The notes beneath the pieces were generated by a model. That model was not told the origin of the DNA. It searched no databases and saw nothing but the letters and a program-made list of their open reading frames with translations. Below, piece after piece: positions 24,265 to 34,859 of a DNA stretch of 64,000 bases (its first letter is position 1; every line of letters starts with the position of its first letter). Source of the stretch: Acidobacteriota bacterium (GTDB lineage: Bacteria; Acidobacteriota; Blastocatellia; Pyrinomonadales; Pyrinomonadaceae); NCBI GenBank assembly GCA_018269005.1, contig JAFDVK010000012.1:868001-932000 (forward strand), read 5' to 3'. The position numbers and the translations under genes are program-made.

Positions 24265-27200
24265 ATGACCCCATATCCGTCCAGAGTTTTTCAGACGGCG
24301 GCACGTATTCTTGTCGCTGCGTTTGCGGTCTGCCTGCTTGCGGCCGCTGTATTTTCACAGGCGCAATCGACCGCTGCCGACCTTTCGGGTACGGTCGTCG
24401 ATCCGAACGGAGCAGTCGTCGCAGGAGCGACCGTCTCGGCCAAGCAGACCGCTACCGGTGCGACGAGAACAACGGTCAGCAAATCTGACGGCACGTACCA
24501 GTTGATCGGCCTGCCGGCCGGGCAATATGAGATCACTGCCGAGGCGCCAAGTTTCAAGAAGGTCGTTATTTCGCCGGTCAGGCTTACTGTAGGCCAGAGC
24601 GCGGATCTTACGGTCAAGCTCGAGATCGGAACGCCTGATGCTGTGGTTACTGTTTCCGGCAGCGACGCGGAACTTGTCGAAACGACCAGAACAACGGTGT
24701 CGAATACCATCGAACAGGTTCGTATCGAAAACCTCCCGATCAACGAGCGCAGCGCAACAGGCTTTGCTTTGACGATCTCGACGGTGGGCCGCGATAATGG
24801 CCGCCCGATCGGGCCGGCGCCAACTTCGGGGTTGAATATTGGCGGCCAACGCGGGCGCTCGACGCTCGTGCAGGTCGATGGTGCAGACTTTACGGATAAT
24901 TCCATTAACGCGGCCCGGACGACCGTCTCGATGGAGGCCGTTCAGGAATATCAGGTAACGACGAATTCCTATATGCCTGAGTTCGGACGTGCGACGGGCG
25001 GTATCGTGAACGTCGTTACAAAACGCGGCGGCAATAACTTCCACGGGAATGTTTTCGGCTTTATTCGTGACAAGAGCATACAGGCTCGCAATGCTTTTGC
25101 ACCGATCATTGACGGCGATCCTAACAAGAAGCCTGCTTATACGCGTACGCAATACGGCGGCACGTTCGGCGGCCCGATCGCACGCGATCGCTCATTCTTT
25201 TTCTTTTCTGTCGAGCGTCGCTCCCGCCACGAATCCGGCTTCTTTACCGGCGACATAGTTGGCGGTGCAACGTCGAGTGTGATGATCGGTGCCCCATTTC
25301 TCCCTGTGTCGCAGACATTCAACGGGCTGACGGCGGCACAGGCGGCGTTCATTCAGGCAACGCTCACAACGAATCCGTCACAAGCGATCGCTTACGCACA
25401 GCTCGCCTCGACGGGCACGCAGACCGCGCTTTACGGCGGAAGCACCCTGATCAATTTCCTTCCCGGACTCGGCGTACCGCAAGGTTCGGTGATCGGTCCA
25501 AGATTCATCCTTTCGGGTACGCCTATTCCCCTTACGCGCAATACGGCCGGACAATTCGTTGCCTTCCGTCCACTTAGCCAGCTTCAGCGTGTATTTCCTG
25601 TCTCAGAAGGCTCGATCTTCACATCGCTTCGGTTTGACCAGGTTTTGAACGACAACAACAACCTGAGCGTACGTCTTGGATACAATCCCGGAACACTGAC
25701 CGGTATCCAGGATGAGTCGCAGAACCAGACGATGGGACAGAACGATTATTCGCGCACGGGAATTCAGAAGATCAAAGACTTTTCATTCGGCGCGTCGCTT
25801 ACGAGCGTTTGGCCGAGGAATATGCTCAATGAGCTTTACGTCAATTTCGGCCGCCGCGATGCAAAGTTCGATTCGGCCGTGCCTAGCGTCGCTCACCAGA
25901 TCGCCGGTACGGGTTTTGTCGGATCGAATCCTTTCTCGCCTGTCGATCGGCGTGAGAATCGCATCCAGGTTCGCGACAACATTACGTGGGCTCCGAAAGA
26001 TCATACAGTGAAATTTGGTGTCGATCTTGGCACGATCTATGGCAACGCGAAATTCGAGTTGAATTTCCCGGGGCTTTTCAATTTCGGCCAGCAGTCTTGC
26101 TCCACCTTGATCACCGGGTGTACGGGACCGGCCTTCACTCCGATCCAAACGTACGGCCTCGGTTTTCCGTCGGTGTTCCTTCAGGGCTTTGGCGATCCGA
26201 ACAGTTCGCTGAGCAACAAACCGATGGCTTTCTTTGGCCAGGATACGTGGCGTATCAGACGAAATCTAACGTTCAATTACGGCGTTAGATACGATATTGA
26301 GTTCACGAAGGAATATGCGCCTTCGGGCTTCAGAGATCCGCTCACCGGTATCTCGCTGACGCCCGGAGATATTCAGGTAGCTCAGGACGCGTTGAATGTA
26401 ACGCAAGGGTTCCCGCGGGATAAGAATAACTGGGCTCCGCGTTTCGGATTTGCGTGGGATATTTGGGGAAGCGGCAAGACGGTCGTTCGCGGTGCACTAG
26501 GTCTCTTCTACGACCATCCGCTTCTCGCCGTTGCATTCAACTCGAATATCGGAGACGGTTCGCAGCAGCAGCAGGCAACACTTCTGCCGATCGGCGGCCC
26601 TTCGCCAACGGGTTTGTTCAATGCGTTCCAGGTGTTTCAGGGAACCGTCTGCGGTGTGCAGGGCTCTGTGCCCGGGATATGCGGGCCTGTGGTGACGCCG
26701 GGCGTTGCCTCCTCCGCACAGTATCTCTACGGTTATCAGAGATTCAATCCGGGAACATTTACCGGCTTTGGCCCGATCCTGCCGTTTACGCTCAATGTTT
26801 CGAAGGATTTCCAATATCCGGAAGCCGTTCAGGCCAACCTTTCGGTCGAGCATATGATCGGCAAGAATATGAGCCTTTCGGCAAGCTACATCATGGTGAA
26901 TGCCCACCATCTTGGCCATCCGCAGGATGTCAATACTGTGAGCACGGCCAATATGCGGGAGAATTTCCGCCGTTTTGCAGTTAACAACCCGGCATTCCCG
27001 GGCTGCACGACCGCAACACCGAACGCACCATCGTGTTTTCCGACGAGCCTTTCAATGGCTGCTTTCTTCCCGATGCCGACCGCGAGCAACGCTCTCTTCA
27101 CTGTCGTTATACCGGGCCTGATCGCGGTCAACAACACGACAGGCGAGCGCTTCGTAAGCCCGATCGCCGCGGATTATTTCCGACGCCTCGGTCCGAACTA

Positions 27201-28041
27201 CTTCTTCGTTGCGTCGGTAACCGGCGGACTCGTCAACAAGGCGATCTTCGATGCGCAGTTGGCCGGAACCGTTAGAGCACCGGGCCCGATCAATCCGTAT
27301 GCGGACGTTAACGCACAGCTTTCGGACGGCAATTCGTCTTACAATGCATTGAACATCGAGATGAAGAAACGCTTTTCGACCGGAATGCAGTTCTACGCGA
27401 GCTATACCTGGTCGCACTCGATCGACGATTCGTCGGATCTTCAGACCTTGCTGAAACCGCAGGACAACACGAACTTCCGTGCTGAGCGTTCGGATTCTCT
27501 ATTTGATCAGCGGCATCGATTCGTTTTCAGCGGTGTTTTCTCGACGCCTGACAACTGGCGTTCGCAGGGCGGCTTTAAGAGATTCATGCATGGATTCACT
27601 TTTTCGCCGATCTTCGAATTCAGTTCGGGACGTCCGTTCAATATCATCGCTCCAGGCGATTCGAACGGTGATTTCCAGAGCACGAACGAAAGGCCGACGG
27701 TGCGTTCTGACGGCAGTCTTTGTGCGACGGCCATCGATGCGAACTGTCTGCAGGGTGTATTCCCGGCGAACGGTAACCTCGGTCGCAATATGGGCATCAC
27801 GCACAACTACATGTCGTTCGATGCTCGCATTACCCGCCGTATTCGCTTTAACGAACGCTTTAACATAGAACTGATCGCGGAGGGCTTTAACCTCTTCAAT
27901 CGGTTCAACGAAGCGGCGGCCAATCCTTTCTATACGGCGGTCAACGCGTTTGGCCAGAAGAAGGGCGGCAAGTATTACAGCTCGCCGACCGCGGCCTATG
28001 ATCCGCGACAATTCCAGTTCGGCATCAAGCTGAACTTCTAG
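24265..28041 (+). CDS. Oar-like TonB-dependent outer-membrane receptor
   Basis: The product is 1258 aa. The signal peptide (about 1-32) is followed by a CarboxypepD_reg-like domain (about 38-120: LSGTVVDPNGAVVAGATV, SDGTYQLIGLPAGQYEI). A plug domain follows with NIGGQRGRSTLVQVDGADFT and the Oar-type YMPEFGRATGGIVNVVTKRG. A long beta-barrel completes it, with a C-terminal strand ending FQFGIKLNF (terminal Phe for BAM insertion). This architecture is expanded in Acidobacteriota and is linked to polymer or peptide uptake. AAGGAG lies 10 nt before the ATG; a terminator follows the stop. The substrate is unknown. Confidence 0.9.
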   Translation: MTPYPSRVFQTAARILVAAFAVCLLAAAVFSQAQSTAADLSGTVVDPNGAVVAGATVSAKQTATGATRTTVSKSDGTYQLIGLPAGQYEITAEAPSFKKVVISPVRLTVGQSADLTVKLEIGTPDAVVTVSGSDAELVETTRTTVSNTIEQVRIENLPINERSATGFALTISTVGRDNGRPIGPAPTSGLNIGGQRGRSTLVQVDGADFTDNSINAARTTVSMEAVQEYQVTTNSYMPEFGRATGGIVNVVTKRGGNNFHGNVFGFIRDKSIQARNAFAPIIDGDPNKKPAYTRTQYGGTFGGPIARDRSFFFFSVERRSRHESGFFTGDIVGGATSSVMIGAPFLPVSQTFNGLTAAQAAFIQATLTTNPSQAIAYAQLASTGTQTALYGGSTLINFLPGLGVPQGSVIGPRFILSGTPIPLTRNTAGQFVAFRPLSQLQRVFPVSEGSIFTSLRFDQVLNDNNNLSVRLGYNPGTLTGIQDESQNQTMGQNDYSRTGIQKIKDFSFGASLTSVWPRNMLNELYVNFGRRDAKFDSAVPSVAHQIAGTGFVGSNPFSPVDRRENRIQVRDNITWAPKDHTVKFGVDLGTIYGNAKFELNFPGLFNFGQQSCSTLITGCTGPAFTPIQTYGLGFPSVFLQGFGDPNSSLSNKPMAFFGQDTWRIRRNLTFNYGVRYDIEFTKEYAPSGFRDPLTGISLTPGDIQVAQDALNVTQGFPRDKNNWAPRFGFAWDIWGSGKTVVRGALGLFYDHPLLAVAFNSNIGDGSQQQQATLLPIGGPSPTGLFNAFQVFQGTVCGVQGSVPGICGPVVTPGVASSAQYLYGYQRFNPGTFTGFGPILPFTLNVSKDFQYPEAVQANLSVEHMIGKNMSLSASYIMVNAHHLGHPQDVNTVSTANMRENFRRFAVNNPAFPGCTTATPNAPSCFPTSLSMAAFFPMPTASNALFTVVIPGLIAVNNTTGERFVSPIAADYFRRLGPNYFFVASVTGGLVNKAIFDAQLAGTVRAPGPINPYADVNAQLSDGNSSYNALNIEMKKRFSTGMQFYASYTWSHSIDDSSDLQTLLKPQDNTNFRAERSDSLFDQRHRFVFSGVFSTPDNWRSQGGFKRFMHGFTFSPIFEFSSGRPFNIIAPGDSNGDFQSTNERPTVRSDGSLCATAIDANCLQGVFPANGNLGRNMGITHNYMSFDARITRRIRFNERFNIELIAEGFNLFNRFNEAAANPFYTAVNAFGQKKGGKYYSSPTAAYDPRQFQFGIKLNF

Positions 28042-28076
28042 CCTTTCTTAGGGCGTTGACGCCTTATAAAAGCATC

Positions 28077-28122
28077 GTACGGGTTCGGAAGGCGACTTGC
28101 TCTCCGAGCCCGTACTTCTTTT
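28077..28122 (+). terminator. Rho-independent terminator after the TonB receptor gene
   Basis: A 13-bp stem, GTACGGGTTCGGA with TCCGAGCCCGTAC (one G-T pair), has a 13-nt loop and is followed by TTCTTTT. It lies 35 bp past the receptor stop and before queG. Confidence 0.85.
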
Positions 28123-28144
28123 GGTTATGCGATACTTTGGATCA

Positions 28145-29095
28145 ATGGACCTGACCTCTCAAAAGATCAAGGCTCTCGCTCTCCAATGCGGCATCGACCG
28201 TGTCGGCATCGTGCGGGCCGAAAAGCTTTCTGCCGAAGAAGGGCGATTTCGCAAATGGCTCGCCGACGGATTTCAGGCGTCGATGGCGTGGATGGAGCGC
28301 GAACCGGAGAAACGCGCCGATCCGCAGATCCTCTTTCCGGGCGCGCGTTCCGTTATCGTCGCGGCCTTGAATTACTACACTCCGCACACGCACGAGCACG
28401 ACCCCTCAAAGGGAAAGATCTCTCGGTATGCGTGGGGCGATGACTATCACGACGTTTTTCGCGAAAAACTAAAGGATCTCGTCGAGAAAATGCGGGAGAT
28501 ATCACCCGACATCCAAACGAAGATCTGCGTCGATACGACGCCGTTCATGGACAAGGCGTGGGCGGTCCGGGCGGGGATCGGTTGGCTTGGGAAAAGCTCG
28601 AATGTCATCACGATGGATCTCGGCTCATGGGTCTTCCTTGGAGCGATGCTCGTCGACGCCGATCTCGAATATGACGACGATGTCGTCGCGGATCATTGCG
28701 GTTCGTGCACCGCCTGCATCGACGCGTGTCCGACCGGTGCGATAACCGAACCTTATGTCGTCGATGCCGCAAAATGCATATCGTACGCGACCATCGAGCT
28801 TCGGGACGAAGAGATGCCGCAGCCGATCGCCGAGCATCTCGAAGGCTGGATCTACGGCTGCGACATCTGCCAGGATGTCTGTCCTTGGAACCGTTTCGAG
28901 AAGCCGACGACGGAAGCGCGTTTCGAACCGCGGGAACGGGAAACCTCGGTCTCGCTCGAGGCGATCGCGAACATCGAACACGAAGACTACGTCGTGCGCT
29001 TCCGTAAGAGTGCGATAAAGCGAGCGAAGCTATCGGGCCTGAAACGCAACGCGCGTGCTGTCGCGACTAACACTACTCCGCGGCAAACGCTATGA
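28145..29095 (+). CDS. queG: Epoxyqueuosine reductase
   Basis: The product is 316 aa from the ATG at 28145; upstream in-frame ATGs lie within or next to the terminator hairpin, so this start is preferred. DUF1730 region: GIVRAEKLSAEEGRF. Two [4Fe-4S] clusters are marked by CGSCTACIDACPTGAI and CDICQDVCPWN. The cobalamin-dependent enzyme completes queuosine in tRNA. It is shorter than the ~380-aa Bacillus and E. coli forms, lacking the C-terminal HEAT-like extension. moaA starts 7 bp after its stop, suggesting co-transcription. Confidence 0.92.
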   Translation: MDLTSQKIKALALQCGIDRVGIVRAEKLSAEEGRFRKWLADGFQASMAWMEREPEKRADPQILFPGARSVIVAALNYYTPHTHEHDPSKGKISRYAWGDDYHDVFREKLKDLVEKMREISPDIQTKICVDTTPFMDKAWAVRAGIGWLGKSSNVITMDLGSWVFLGAMLVDADLEYDDDVVADHCGSCTACIDACPTGAITEPYVVDAAKCISYATIELRDEEMPQPIAEHLEGWIYGCDICQDVCPWNRFEKPTTEARFEPRERETSVSLEAIANIEHEDYVVRFRKSAIKRAKLSGLKRNARAVATNTTPRQTL

Positions 29096-29102
29096 TTGAG
29101 TT

Positions 29103-30095
29103 ATGGCTTTGAGCGATAAATACGGGCGAACGATCCGCGATCTGAGACTGTCGCTGACCGATCGCTGTAATTTTCGCTGCTTCTATTGTCTGCCAAGCGG
29201 AAAGCCCGCACTCGCACGCAAAGACACGATCCTTTCGTTCGAAGAGATATTTCATATTTCGCGCATCTTCGTGTCGCTCGGTATCGAAAAGATACGTCTA
29301 ACCGGCGGCGAACCGCTGATCCGCCGCGACGTGCCGCTGCTTGTTGAAAAGCTCTCAGCCCTGAAGCCGAAGCTCAAGGACATTGCGTTGACGACCAACG
29401 GATTTGATTTTCCGCGATATGCCGAGGCGTTAAAGCATGCGGGCCTTGATCGCGTAACATTGAGTCTTGACAGCCTACAACGCGAGCGATTTGCCGAGAT
29501 CACAGGTGTTGATGCGCTTGACCGTGCCCTTGCGGCGATCGATGCGGCAAAGGAATTTGGATTCGAGCCCGTGAAAGTGAACGCCGTTATAGTCCGCGGT
29601 AGGAACGACGACGAACTCGCCGATTTTGCCCGATTTGCACGCGAGAAGAGCATTACGATGCGATTTATCGAGTTCATGCCGCTTGATTCCGACCAGAATT
29701 GGACCCGAGAGGCTATGGTGTCCGGAGCAGAAATGCGGGACAGGATCAACGAGGTATTTCCGCTGACGCTAAAAGAAACGAAACGCGGCGCCGGCACGTC
29801 GTGGAAATACACGTTTGCCGACGGTTCCCCCGGTGAGATCGGCATCATCGCACCCGTAACGGATATGTTCTGCGGGCAATGCTCGCGTGTGCGTCTGACC
29901 GCCGACGGCCAGATCCGCACCTGTCTGTTTTCGGTAAAGGAACACGACCTGCGCTCGCTCATTCGGTCAGGTGCCGGAGACGAAGAGATCGCAGCATTTA
30001 TCGAAAGCTGCGTGTACCAAAAAGAAGCCGGCCATAATATCAACGACAAGGACTTCGTCCAGCCGTCACGCACGATGAGCTTTATTGGCGGGTGA
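29103..30095 (+). CDS. moaA: GTP 3',8-cyclase (molybdenum cofactor)
   Basis: The product is 330 aa. The radical-SAM cluster is C22-x3-C26-x2-C29 (LTDRCNFRCFYCLPSG), the SAM-binding segment is RLTGGEPLIRRD, and the second cluster is the CGQCSRVRLTADGQIRTC type. The C-terminus ends in FIGG, the conserved GG tail required for activity. It is the first step of molybdopterin synthesis. It is convergent with the ABC permease gene and no other moa genes are present. Confidence 0.95.
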   Translation: MALSDKYGRTIRDLRLSLTDRCNFRCFYCLPSGKPALARKDTILSFEEIFHISRIFVSLGIEKIRLTGGEPLIRRDVPLLVEKLSALKPKLKDIALTTNGFDFPRYAEALKHAGLDRVTLSLDSLQRERFAEITGVDALDRALAAIDAAKEFGFEPVKVNAVIVRGRNDDELADFARFAREKSITMRFIEFMPLDSDQNWTREAMVSGAEMRDRINEVFPLTLKETKRGAGTSWKYTFADGSPGEIGIIAPVTDMFCGQCSRVRLTADGQIRTCLFSVKEHDLRSLIRSGAGDEEIAAFIESCVYQKEAGHNINDKDFVQPSRTMSFIGG

Positions 30096-30121
30096 TAGTT
30101 TTATCAGCAGATTTTTTCCAA

Positions 30122-31261
30122 CTAGCTCTGCTTCCTTCCAGCCATATCGAGACCGACGGCGATGACGAGGATCGAGCCTTTGATGATGTCCTGCATAAAA
30201 TCCCGAACGCCGACGAGCGACATTCCGTTATCGAGACTTGCCATAATGAGTGCTCCAAGACAAGCGCCGAAGACCGTTCCGCGTCCTCCGACAAGCGATG
30301 CACCGCCAATGACGCAGGCTGCGATCGCGTCGAGTTCCTTGAGTGTTCCGGCGTCGGGAAGTGCGCTGCCGACGCGAGCTGTAAAGATCAAAGCCGCGAT
30401 CCCTGTCAGTGCTCCTAGTACGCCGAAAACTTTGAGCACGTTCCAACGGTTGTTTATACCCGAAAGCCGTGCGGCATCGGCATTCCCGCCGATCGCATAG
30501 AGGTATCGCCCAAAGACCGTCGAATTCGTGATGAACGCTCCTAAAAATGCGACACAGAGAAAGATCACGACAGGAACAGGCACGCCTTGCCACGCGTTCA
30601 TTATCGCTATGAACGCGACGATCGCTGCGGCCGGAAACGCCGCCTTCAGCAGTTCGCGAGAAAGGCGTCCGCTGCCGTCTGTTTGGGCGGTTGCGGCCCT
30701 ACGATATGCCGCATAAAAAACCGCCGCGACAAAAAGTCCTGCGACGACCCAGCCATAAACGGCGGGCAGATTCGCGTTGCCGATGCCCTTGAAAATTTCG
30801 TCCGAGACCGGGATCGTGTTCCCGCCGAGCAGCCATTTTGCGGCGCCCCGCCACGCGAGCAACCCCCCGAGCGTGACTATGAAGGACGGAATATTCACGT
30901 ACGCGGTCAACGCACCCTGAAAGAGCCCGATAGCGGTTCCCATAGCGACGGCGGCGATGATGGCGACCGTCATCGAGAAGCCCATTTCCGTCATCACATA
31001 GGCTGAAACTCCGCCGGCAAAGCCGATTATCGAGCCGACCGAAAGATCGATCTGGCCGGAGACGATAACCATCAACATTCCGACCGCGATCACACCCGTG
31101 ACAGCGGTTTGCGTCATCAGATTCGATAGGTTTCGCGGCGTGAGGAAGGTGTGGCCCGGCGTGATTATGTGAAACAGGATCCAGATCGCCGCGAGCACGC
31201 CGATCATCGCATAGGCACGCAGTGCCGCACGGTTGGTGAGTATGCTTTTTGAGTCGCTCAT
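30122..31261 (-). CDS. Sugar ABC transporter permease (XylH/RbsC-like)
   Basis: The product is 379 aa with about ten hydrophobic helices. VIVSGQIDLSVGSIIGFAGG is the conserved permease loop of the CUT2 family, and GGRGTVFGACLGALIMASLD lies near the C-terminus. Length and a ~60-residue insert before the last helices resemble XylH. It overlaps the end of the ATPase gene by 4 bp (ATGA). No periplasmic binding protein is encoded on either side. Confidence 0.85.
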   Translation of the reverse strand: MSDSKSILTNRAALRAYAMIGVLAAIWILFHIITPGHTFLTPRNLSNLMTQTAVTGVIAVGMLMVIVSGQIDLSVGSIIGFAGGVSAYVMTEMGFSMTVAIIAAVAMGTAIGLFQGALTAYVNIPSFIVTLGGLLAWRGAAKWLLGGNTIPVSDEIFKGIGNANLPAVYGWVVAGLFVAAVFYAAYRRAATAQTDGSGRLSRELLKAAFPAAAIVAFIAIMNAWQGVPVPVVIFLCVAFLGAFITNSTVFGRYLYAIGGNADAARLSGINNRWNVLKVFGVLGALTGIAALIFTARVGSALPDAGTLKELDAIAACVIGGASLVGGRGTVFGACLGALIMASLDNGMSLVGVRDFMQDIIKGSILVIAVGLDMAGRKQS

Positions 31262-32790
31262 TTTATAAACGCAGTATCGGTCGCGTGTCCTGTGGCCGCG
31301 GCCATCACGCGGGTCGCAGTGGCATCCGCCTTTGAAAATTCACCCGTCTTTCTGCCTTCGTGCAGAACGATCACTCGGTCGGCGAGTCCGAGAACCTCGG
31401 GCAGTTCGCTCGACACAAGTACGATCGCAAGGCCGGTCGCGGCAAGCTTGTTTATCTCGTTGTAGATCTCCTGCTTTGCGCCGACATCGATGCCGCGCGT
31501 AGGTTCATCCAGGAAGAGAAGTTTGGGCTTGGTCAGCAGCCATTTGCCGAGGACGACCTTCTGCTGATTGCCGCCCGAAAGCGTGCCGGCGACAGTCTCG
31601 ACCGACGGTGCCTTTATTCGCAGCGAGCGCATCGGTTCGACGGCCGCACGACGTTCTTTTGTTCGGCTTGTGAGAACACGGCTCGAGACTCGCTTGAGTG
31701 CGGCCAGCGTCATATTGTCGAGGATCGTCTGTTCGAGGATCAGGCCGTAGCGCTTGCGGTCTTCGGTTACGAATCCTATACCCGCACGGATCGCGTCACG
31801 CGGCGTTCTGATCGTTGTCGGGTCACCGGAAAGTTCAAGCTTCAGCGAATGTTTGCCTTGCCATGCGCCGAAGATCGCCGAAAGGAGTTCACTTCGCCCC
31901 GCGCCCATAAGGCCCGCGATGCCGAGAACTTCTCCGGCCCGAACGAAGAAGGAAACGCCGTCAACGATCTTCTTGTCCGGCTCATCAGCCGAATAGACCT
32001 CAACATTTTCGGCCTTCAGGACCACTTCGCCGAGGCCGTGCTTTGTTTCGGGGAAGATGTCAGTAACTTCGCGGCCGACCATCTCGGCAATGATGCCGTC
32101 TTTCGTCGTTTCTGCCGCCGGGTGCGTTGCGACGGTGCGGCCATCGCGAAGTACGGTGATGCGGTCGCTCATACGAAAAACTTCGTCGAGCCTATGAGAG
32201 ATGTAGATCATTCCGACGCCGCGAGTTTTCAGATCGCGCAGGATCGCAAAAAGAGTTTCGACCTCGGTATCTGTGAGTGCGGCGGTCGGTTCGTCAAGGA
32301 CGAGGATTCTGGCCTTTCGCGAAAGAGCCTTTGCGATCTCGACAAGCTGCTGTTGGCCGATGCCCAAAGAGCCGACCTTTGCCCGCGGGTCGATGGATAG
32401 GCCGAGTTCACCAAGCAATCTCGACGCCTGCCTGTAAAGCTCTGTCCAGTCGATCACACCCATTCGCGATGGCGCGCGACCAAGGAAAATATTCTCACCG
32501 ACGCTCAATTCCTTAACGAGCGAGAGTTCCTGGAAGATGATCGCGATGCCGGCATTCTCAGAATCCCGTATGCCGGAAAATGAGAGGTCGCGGCCATCGA
32601 TCACGATCCGGCCGTCGAATTCGCCCGCCGGATAGACACCGGAGAGAACCTTCATCAACGTCGATTTTCCGGCACCGTTCTCACCGACAAGGGCGTGGAA
32701 TTCTCCGGCTTCGAGCGTGAATGTCACGCCGTCGAGCGCACGCACACCGGGAAATTCCTTTTGAATGTCGTGCATCTCAAGAAGCGGCAT
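31258..32790 (-). CDS. Sugar ABC transporter ATP-binding protein (XylG/RbsA-like)
   Basis: The product is 510 aa with two ABC domains. Domain 1 has Walker A GENGAGKST and a SLGIGQQQLVE signature with LVLDEPTAAL. Domain 2 has a degenerate P-loop (GLMGAGRSE) and LSGGNQQKVVLGKW with LFLDEPTRGIDVG. This asymmetry is normal for CUT2 importers. It is probably for a pentose or related sugar, with the downstream permease. It is divergent from acs with a 109-bp intergenic space. Confidence 0.88.
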   Translation of the reverse strand: MPLLEMHDIQKEFPGVRALDGVTFTLEAGEFHALVGENGAGKSTLMKVLSGVYPAGEFDGRIVIDGRDLSFSGIRDSENAGIAIIFQELSLVKELSVGENIFLGRAPSRMGVIDWTELYRQASRLLGELGLSIDPRAKVGSLGIGQQQLVEIAKALSRKARILVLDEPTAALTDTEVETLFAILRDLKTRGVGMIYISHRLDEVFRMSDRITVLRDGRTVATHPAAETTKDGIIAEMVGREVTDIFPETKHGLGEVVLKAENVEVYSADEPDKKIVDGVSFFVRAGEVLGIAGLMGAGRSELLSAIFGAWQGKHSLKLELSGDPTTIRTPRDAIRAGIGFVTEDRKRYGLILEQTILDNMTLAALKRVSSRVLTSRTKERRAAVEPMRSLRIKAPSVETVAGTLSGGNQQKVVLGKWLLTKPKLLFLDEPTRGIDVGAKQEIYNEINKLAATGLAIVLVSSELPEVLGLADRVIVLHEGRKTGEFSKADATATRVMAAATGHATDTAFIK

Positions 32791-32899
32791 ATCTTGTATG
32801 TGCGAAAAAGTGAACGGATAAAGAGTATGGCATCAACGAAATTTGTGCAAAAGCGGCTTAGGCAAAAGCCGTGTAAAATGTTCTATAATCTAGTCTTAT

Positions 32900-34849
32900 A
32901 TGGCTGACAAACCGACGATCGAATCCGTTCTTACCGAAGAACGCACCTTTCCGCCATCCGCAGAATTCGCAGCAAATGCATACGTCAAGAGCTTCCAAGA
33001 TTACGAGAAAATGTATGCCGAGGCCGAGGCCGATCTGCCGGCGTTCTGGGCAAAGCAGGCAGAGGCTCTCGATTGGTTCGCGCCCTGGGAGAAAGTGCTT
33101 GATTGGGAACCGCCGCACGCGAAATGGTTCTCGGGCGGGAAAATAAATGCTTCCTACAATTGTCTTGATCGCCATCTCGAAACGAGCGGCGACAAAACGG
33201 CCATAATTTGGGAAGGTGAACCGGGCGAAGAACGCCGGCTTTCATATCGAGAGCTCCATGCGGAAGTCTCGAAATTCGCGAACGTCCTGAAAGGGCTTGG
33301 CGTTGAAAAGGGCGATCGTGTCGCGGTGTATATGCCGCTTGTGCCGGAACTGGCGATCGCGATCCTTGCGTGTTCTCGGATCGGAGCACCGCACACGGTG
33401 ATTTTTGGCGGGTTTTCAGCAGATTCGATACGAGACCGCGTTAATGATTGCGGCTGTAAGGCGATCATCACGGCAGATGGCGGCTATCGACGCGGCCGCG
33501 AAATTCGGCTAAAGCCGATCGTTGATGAGGCGATCGTAGAGTGTCCGACGATCGAGAACGTGGTCGTTTTCCGACGAACGGGAACCGAGATCGACATGCA
33601 GCAAGGCCGCGATCACTGGTGGCACGATCTTGTGAAGGAGGCGAGAGCCGATTGTCCGCCCGAGCACCTCGATGCCGAGCATCCGCTCTACATCCTTTAC
33701 ACGTCGGGAACGACCGGCAAACCAAAGGGCATTTTGCATACAACGGGCGGCTATCTAACGCAAGCCGCGTATTCGACAAAGCTCGTCTTTGATCTCAAGC
33801 CTGAGGACATTTACTGGTGTACGGCCGACATCGGCTGGGTTACGGGACATTCGTATGTTGTGTATGGACCGCTCGCGAATGCGGCGACGGTCCTGATGTA
33901 TGAAGGCGCTCCGAATCACCCGGACTTCGACCGATTCTGGGACATCATCGAGCGGCACAAGGTTACGATCCTCTACACTGCGCCGACCGCGATCCGAGCC
34001 TTTATTCGCTGGGGACGCGAATATCCGGACAAGCACGACCTAACTTCGCTCCGAGTGATCGGGACGGTCGGCGAACCGATAAATCCCGAGGCCTGGATGT
34101 GGTATCACAAAGTGATCGGCGGCGAAAGGTGTCCGATAGTCGATACTTGGTGGCAGACAGAAACCGGCACGATTATGATCTCACCGCTTCCGGGAGCAAC
34201 ACCGACGGTTCCCGGTTCGGCAACACGTCCGCTGCCTGGCATTGTGGTCGATATCATGGCGAAGGACGGGCGTTCGGCCGCGGTCGATGAAGGCGGCTAC
34301 CTGGTCGTAAAACAGCCATGGCCTTCGATGCTCAGAACGCTTTGGGGCGACGACAACCGCTACAAGCTCGCGTATTGGTCAGAGATCGAAGGTGTCTATT
34401 TCGCGGGCGACGGCGCACGACGCGACAAGCGTGGATATTACTGGGTAATGGGCCGAATAGACGACGTGATAAACGTCAGCGGCCATCGCCTTGGAACGGC
34501 GGAGATCGAATCCGCACTCGTCTCTCACGCTTCGGTCGCCGAGGCTGCTGTCGTCGGGCGTCCCGACGAGATAAAAGGGCAGGCTATCGCAGCTTTTGTT
34601 ACGCTCGAGGGCGGAAAGGAAGGCTCTGACGAGCTTAAGGCCGAGCTTCGCGAGCATGTGGCAAGAGAGATCGGGGCATTGGCGAGACCCGACGATATTA
34701 GATTTACGGATGCGCTTCCGAAGACGCGTTCAGGTAAGATAATGCGTAGGCTGCTCCGCGAACTTGCGACGAGCGGCGTGGTCGCGGGCGATGTAACGAC
34801 ACTCGAAGATCTTGGCGTCCTGGACAAGCTTCGCGAGGAAGAAGAATAA
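32900..34849 (+). CDS. acs: Acetyl-CoA synthetase
   Basis: The product is 649 aa. The adenylate-forming motif [20 protein letters not shown], the Acs-specific [10 protein letters not shown] and [13 protein letters not shown], and the C-terminal catalytic lysine in [14 protein letters not shown] are all present. It activates acetate to acetyl-CoA in two steps; the lysine is the usual acetylation control site. It is first in an acs-mtnB-msrA run (gaps 10 bp and 1 bp). No FadR-type box is seen upstream. Confidence 0.95.
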   Translation: MADKPTIESVLTEERTFPPSAEFAANAYVKSFQDYEKMYAEAEADLPAFWAKQAEALDWFAPWEKVLDWEPPHAKWFSGGKINASYNCLDRHLETSGDKTAIIWEGEPGEERRLSYRELHAEVSKFANVLKGLGVEKGDRVAVYMPLVPELAIAILACSRIGAPHTVIFGGFSADSIRDRVNDCGCKAIITADGGYRRGREIRLKPIVDEAIVECPTIENVVVFRRTGTEIDMQQGRDHWWHDLVKEARADCPPEHLDAEHPLYILYTSGTTGKPKGILHTTGGYLTQAAYSTKLVFDLKPEDIYWCTADIGWVTGHSYVVYGPLANAATVLMYEGAPNHPDFDRFWDIIERHKVTILYTAPTAIRAFIRWGREYPDKHDLTSLRVIGTVGEPINPEAWMWYHKVIGGERCPIVDTWWQTETGTIMISPLPGATPTVPGSATRPLPGIVVDIMAKDGRSAAVDEGGYLVVKQPWPSMLRTLWGDDNRYKLAYWSEIEGVYFAGDGARRDKRGYYWVMGRIDDVINVSGHRLGTAEIESALVSHASVAEAAVVGRPDEIKGQAIAAFVTLEGGKEGSDELKAELREHVAREIGALARPDDIRFTDALPKTRSGKIMRRLLRELATSGVVAGDVTTLEDLGVLDKLREEEE

Positions 34850-34859
34850 CGACTGGCAA

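Noticed and set aside
24291..24905. Antisense frame within the TonB receptor gene
   Set aside because: It is a Ser/Thr/Val-rich shadow of the receptor reading frame with no start context.
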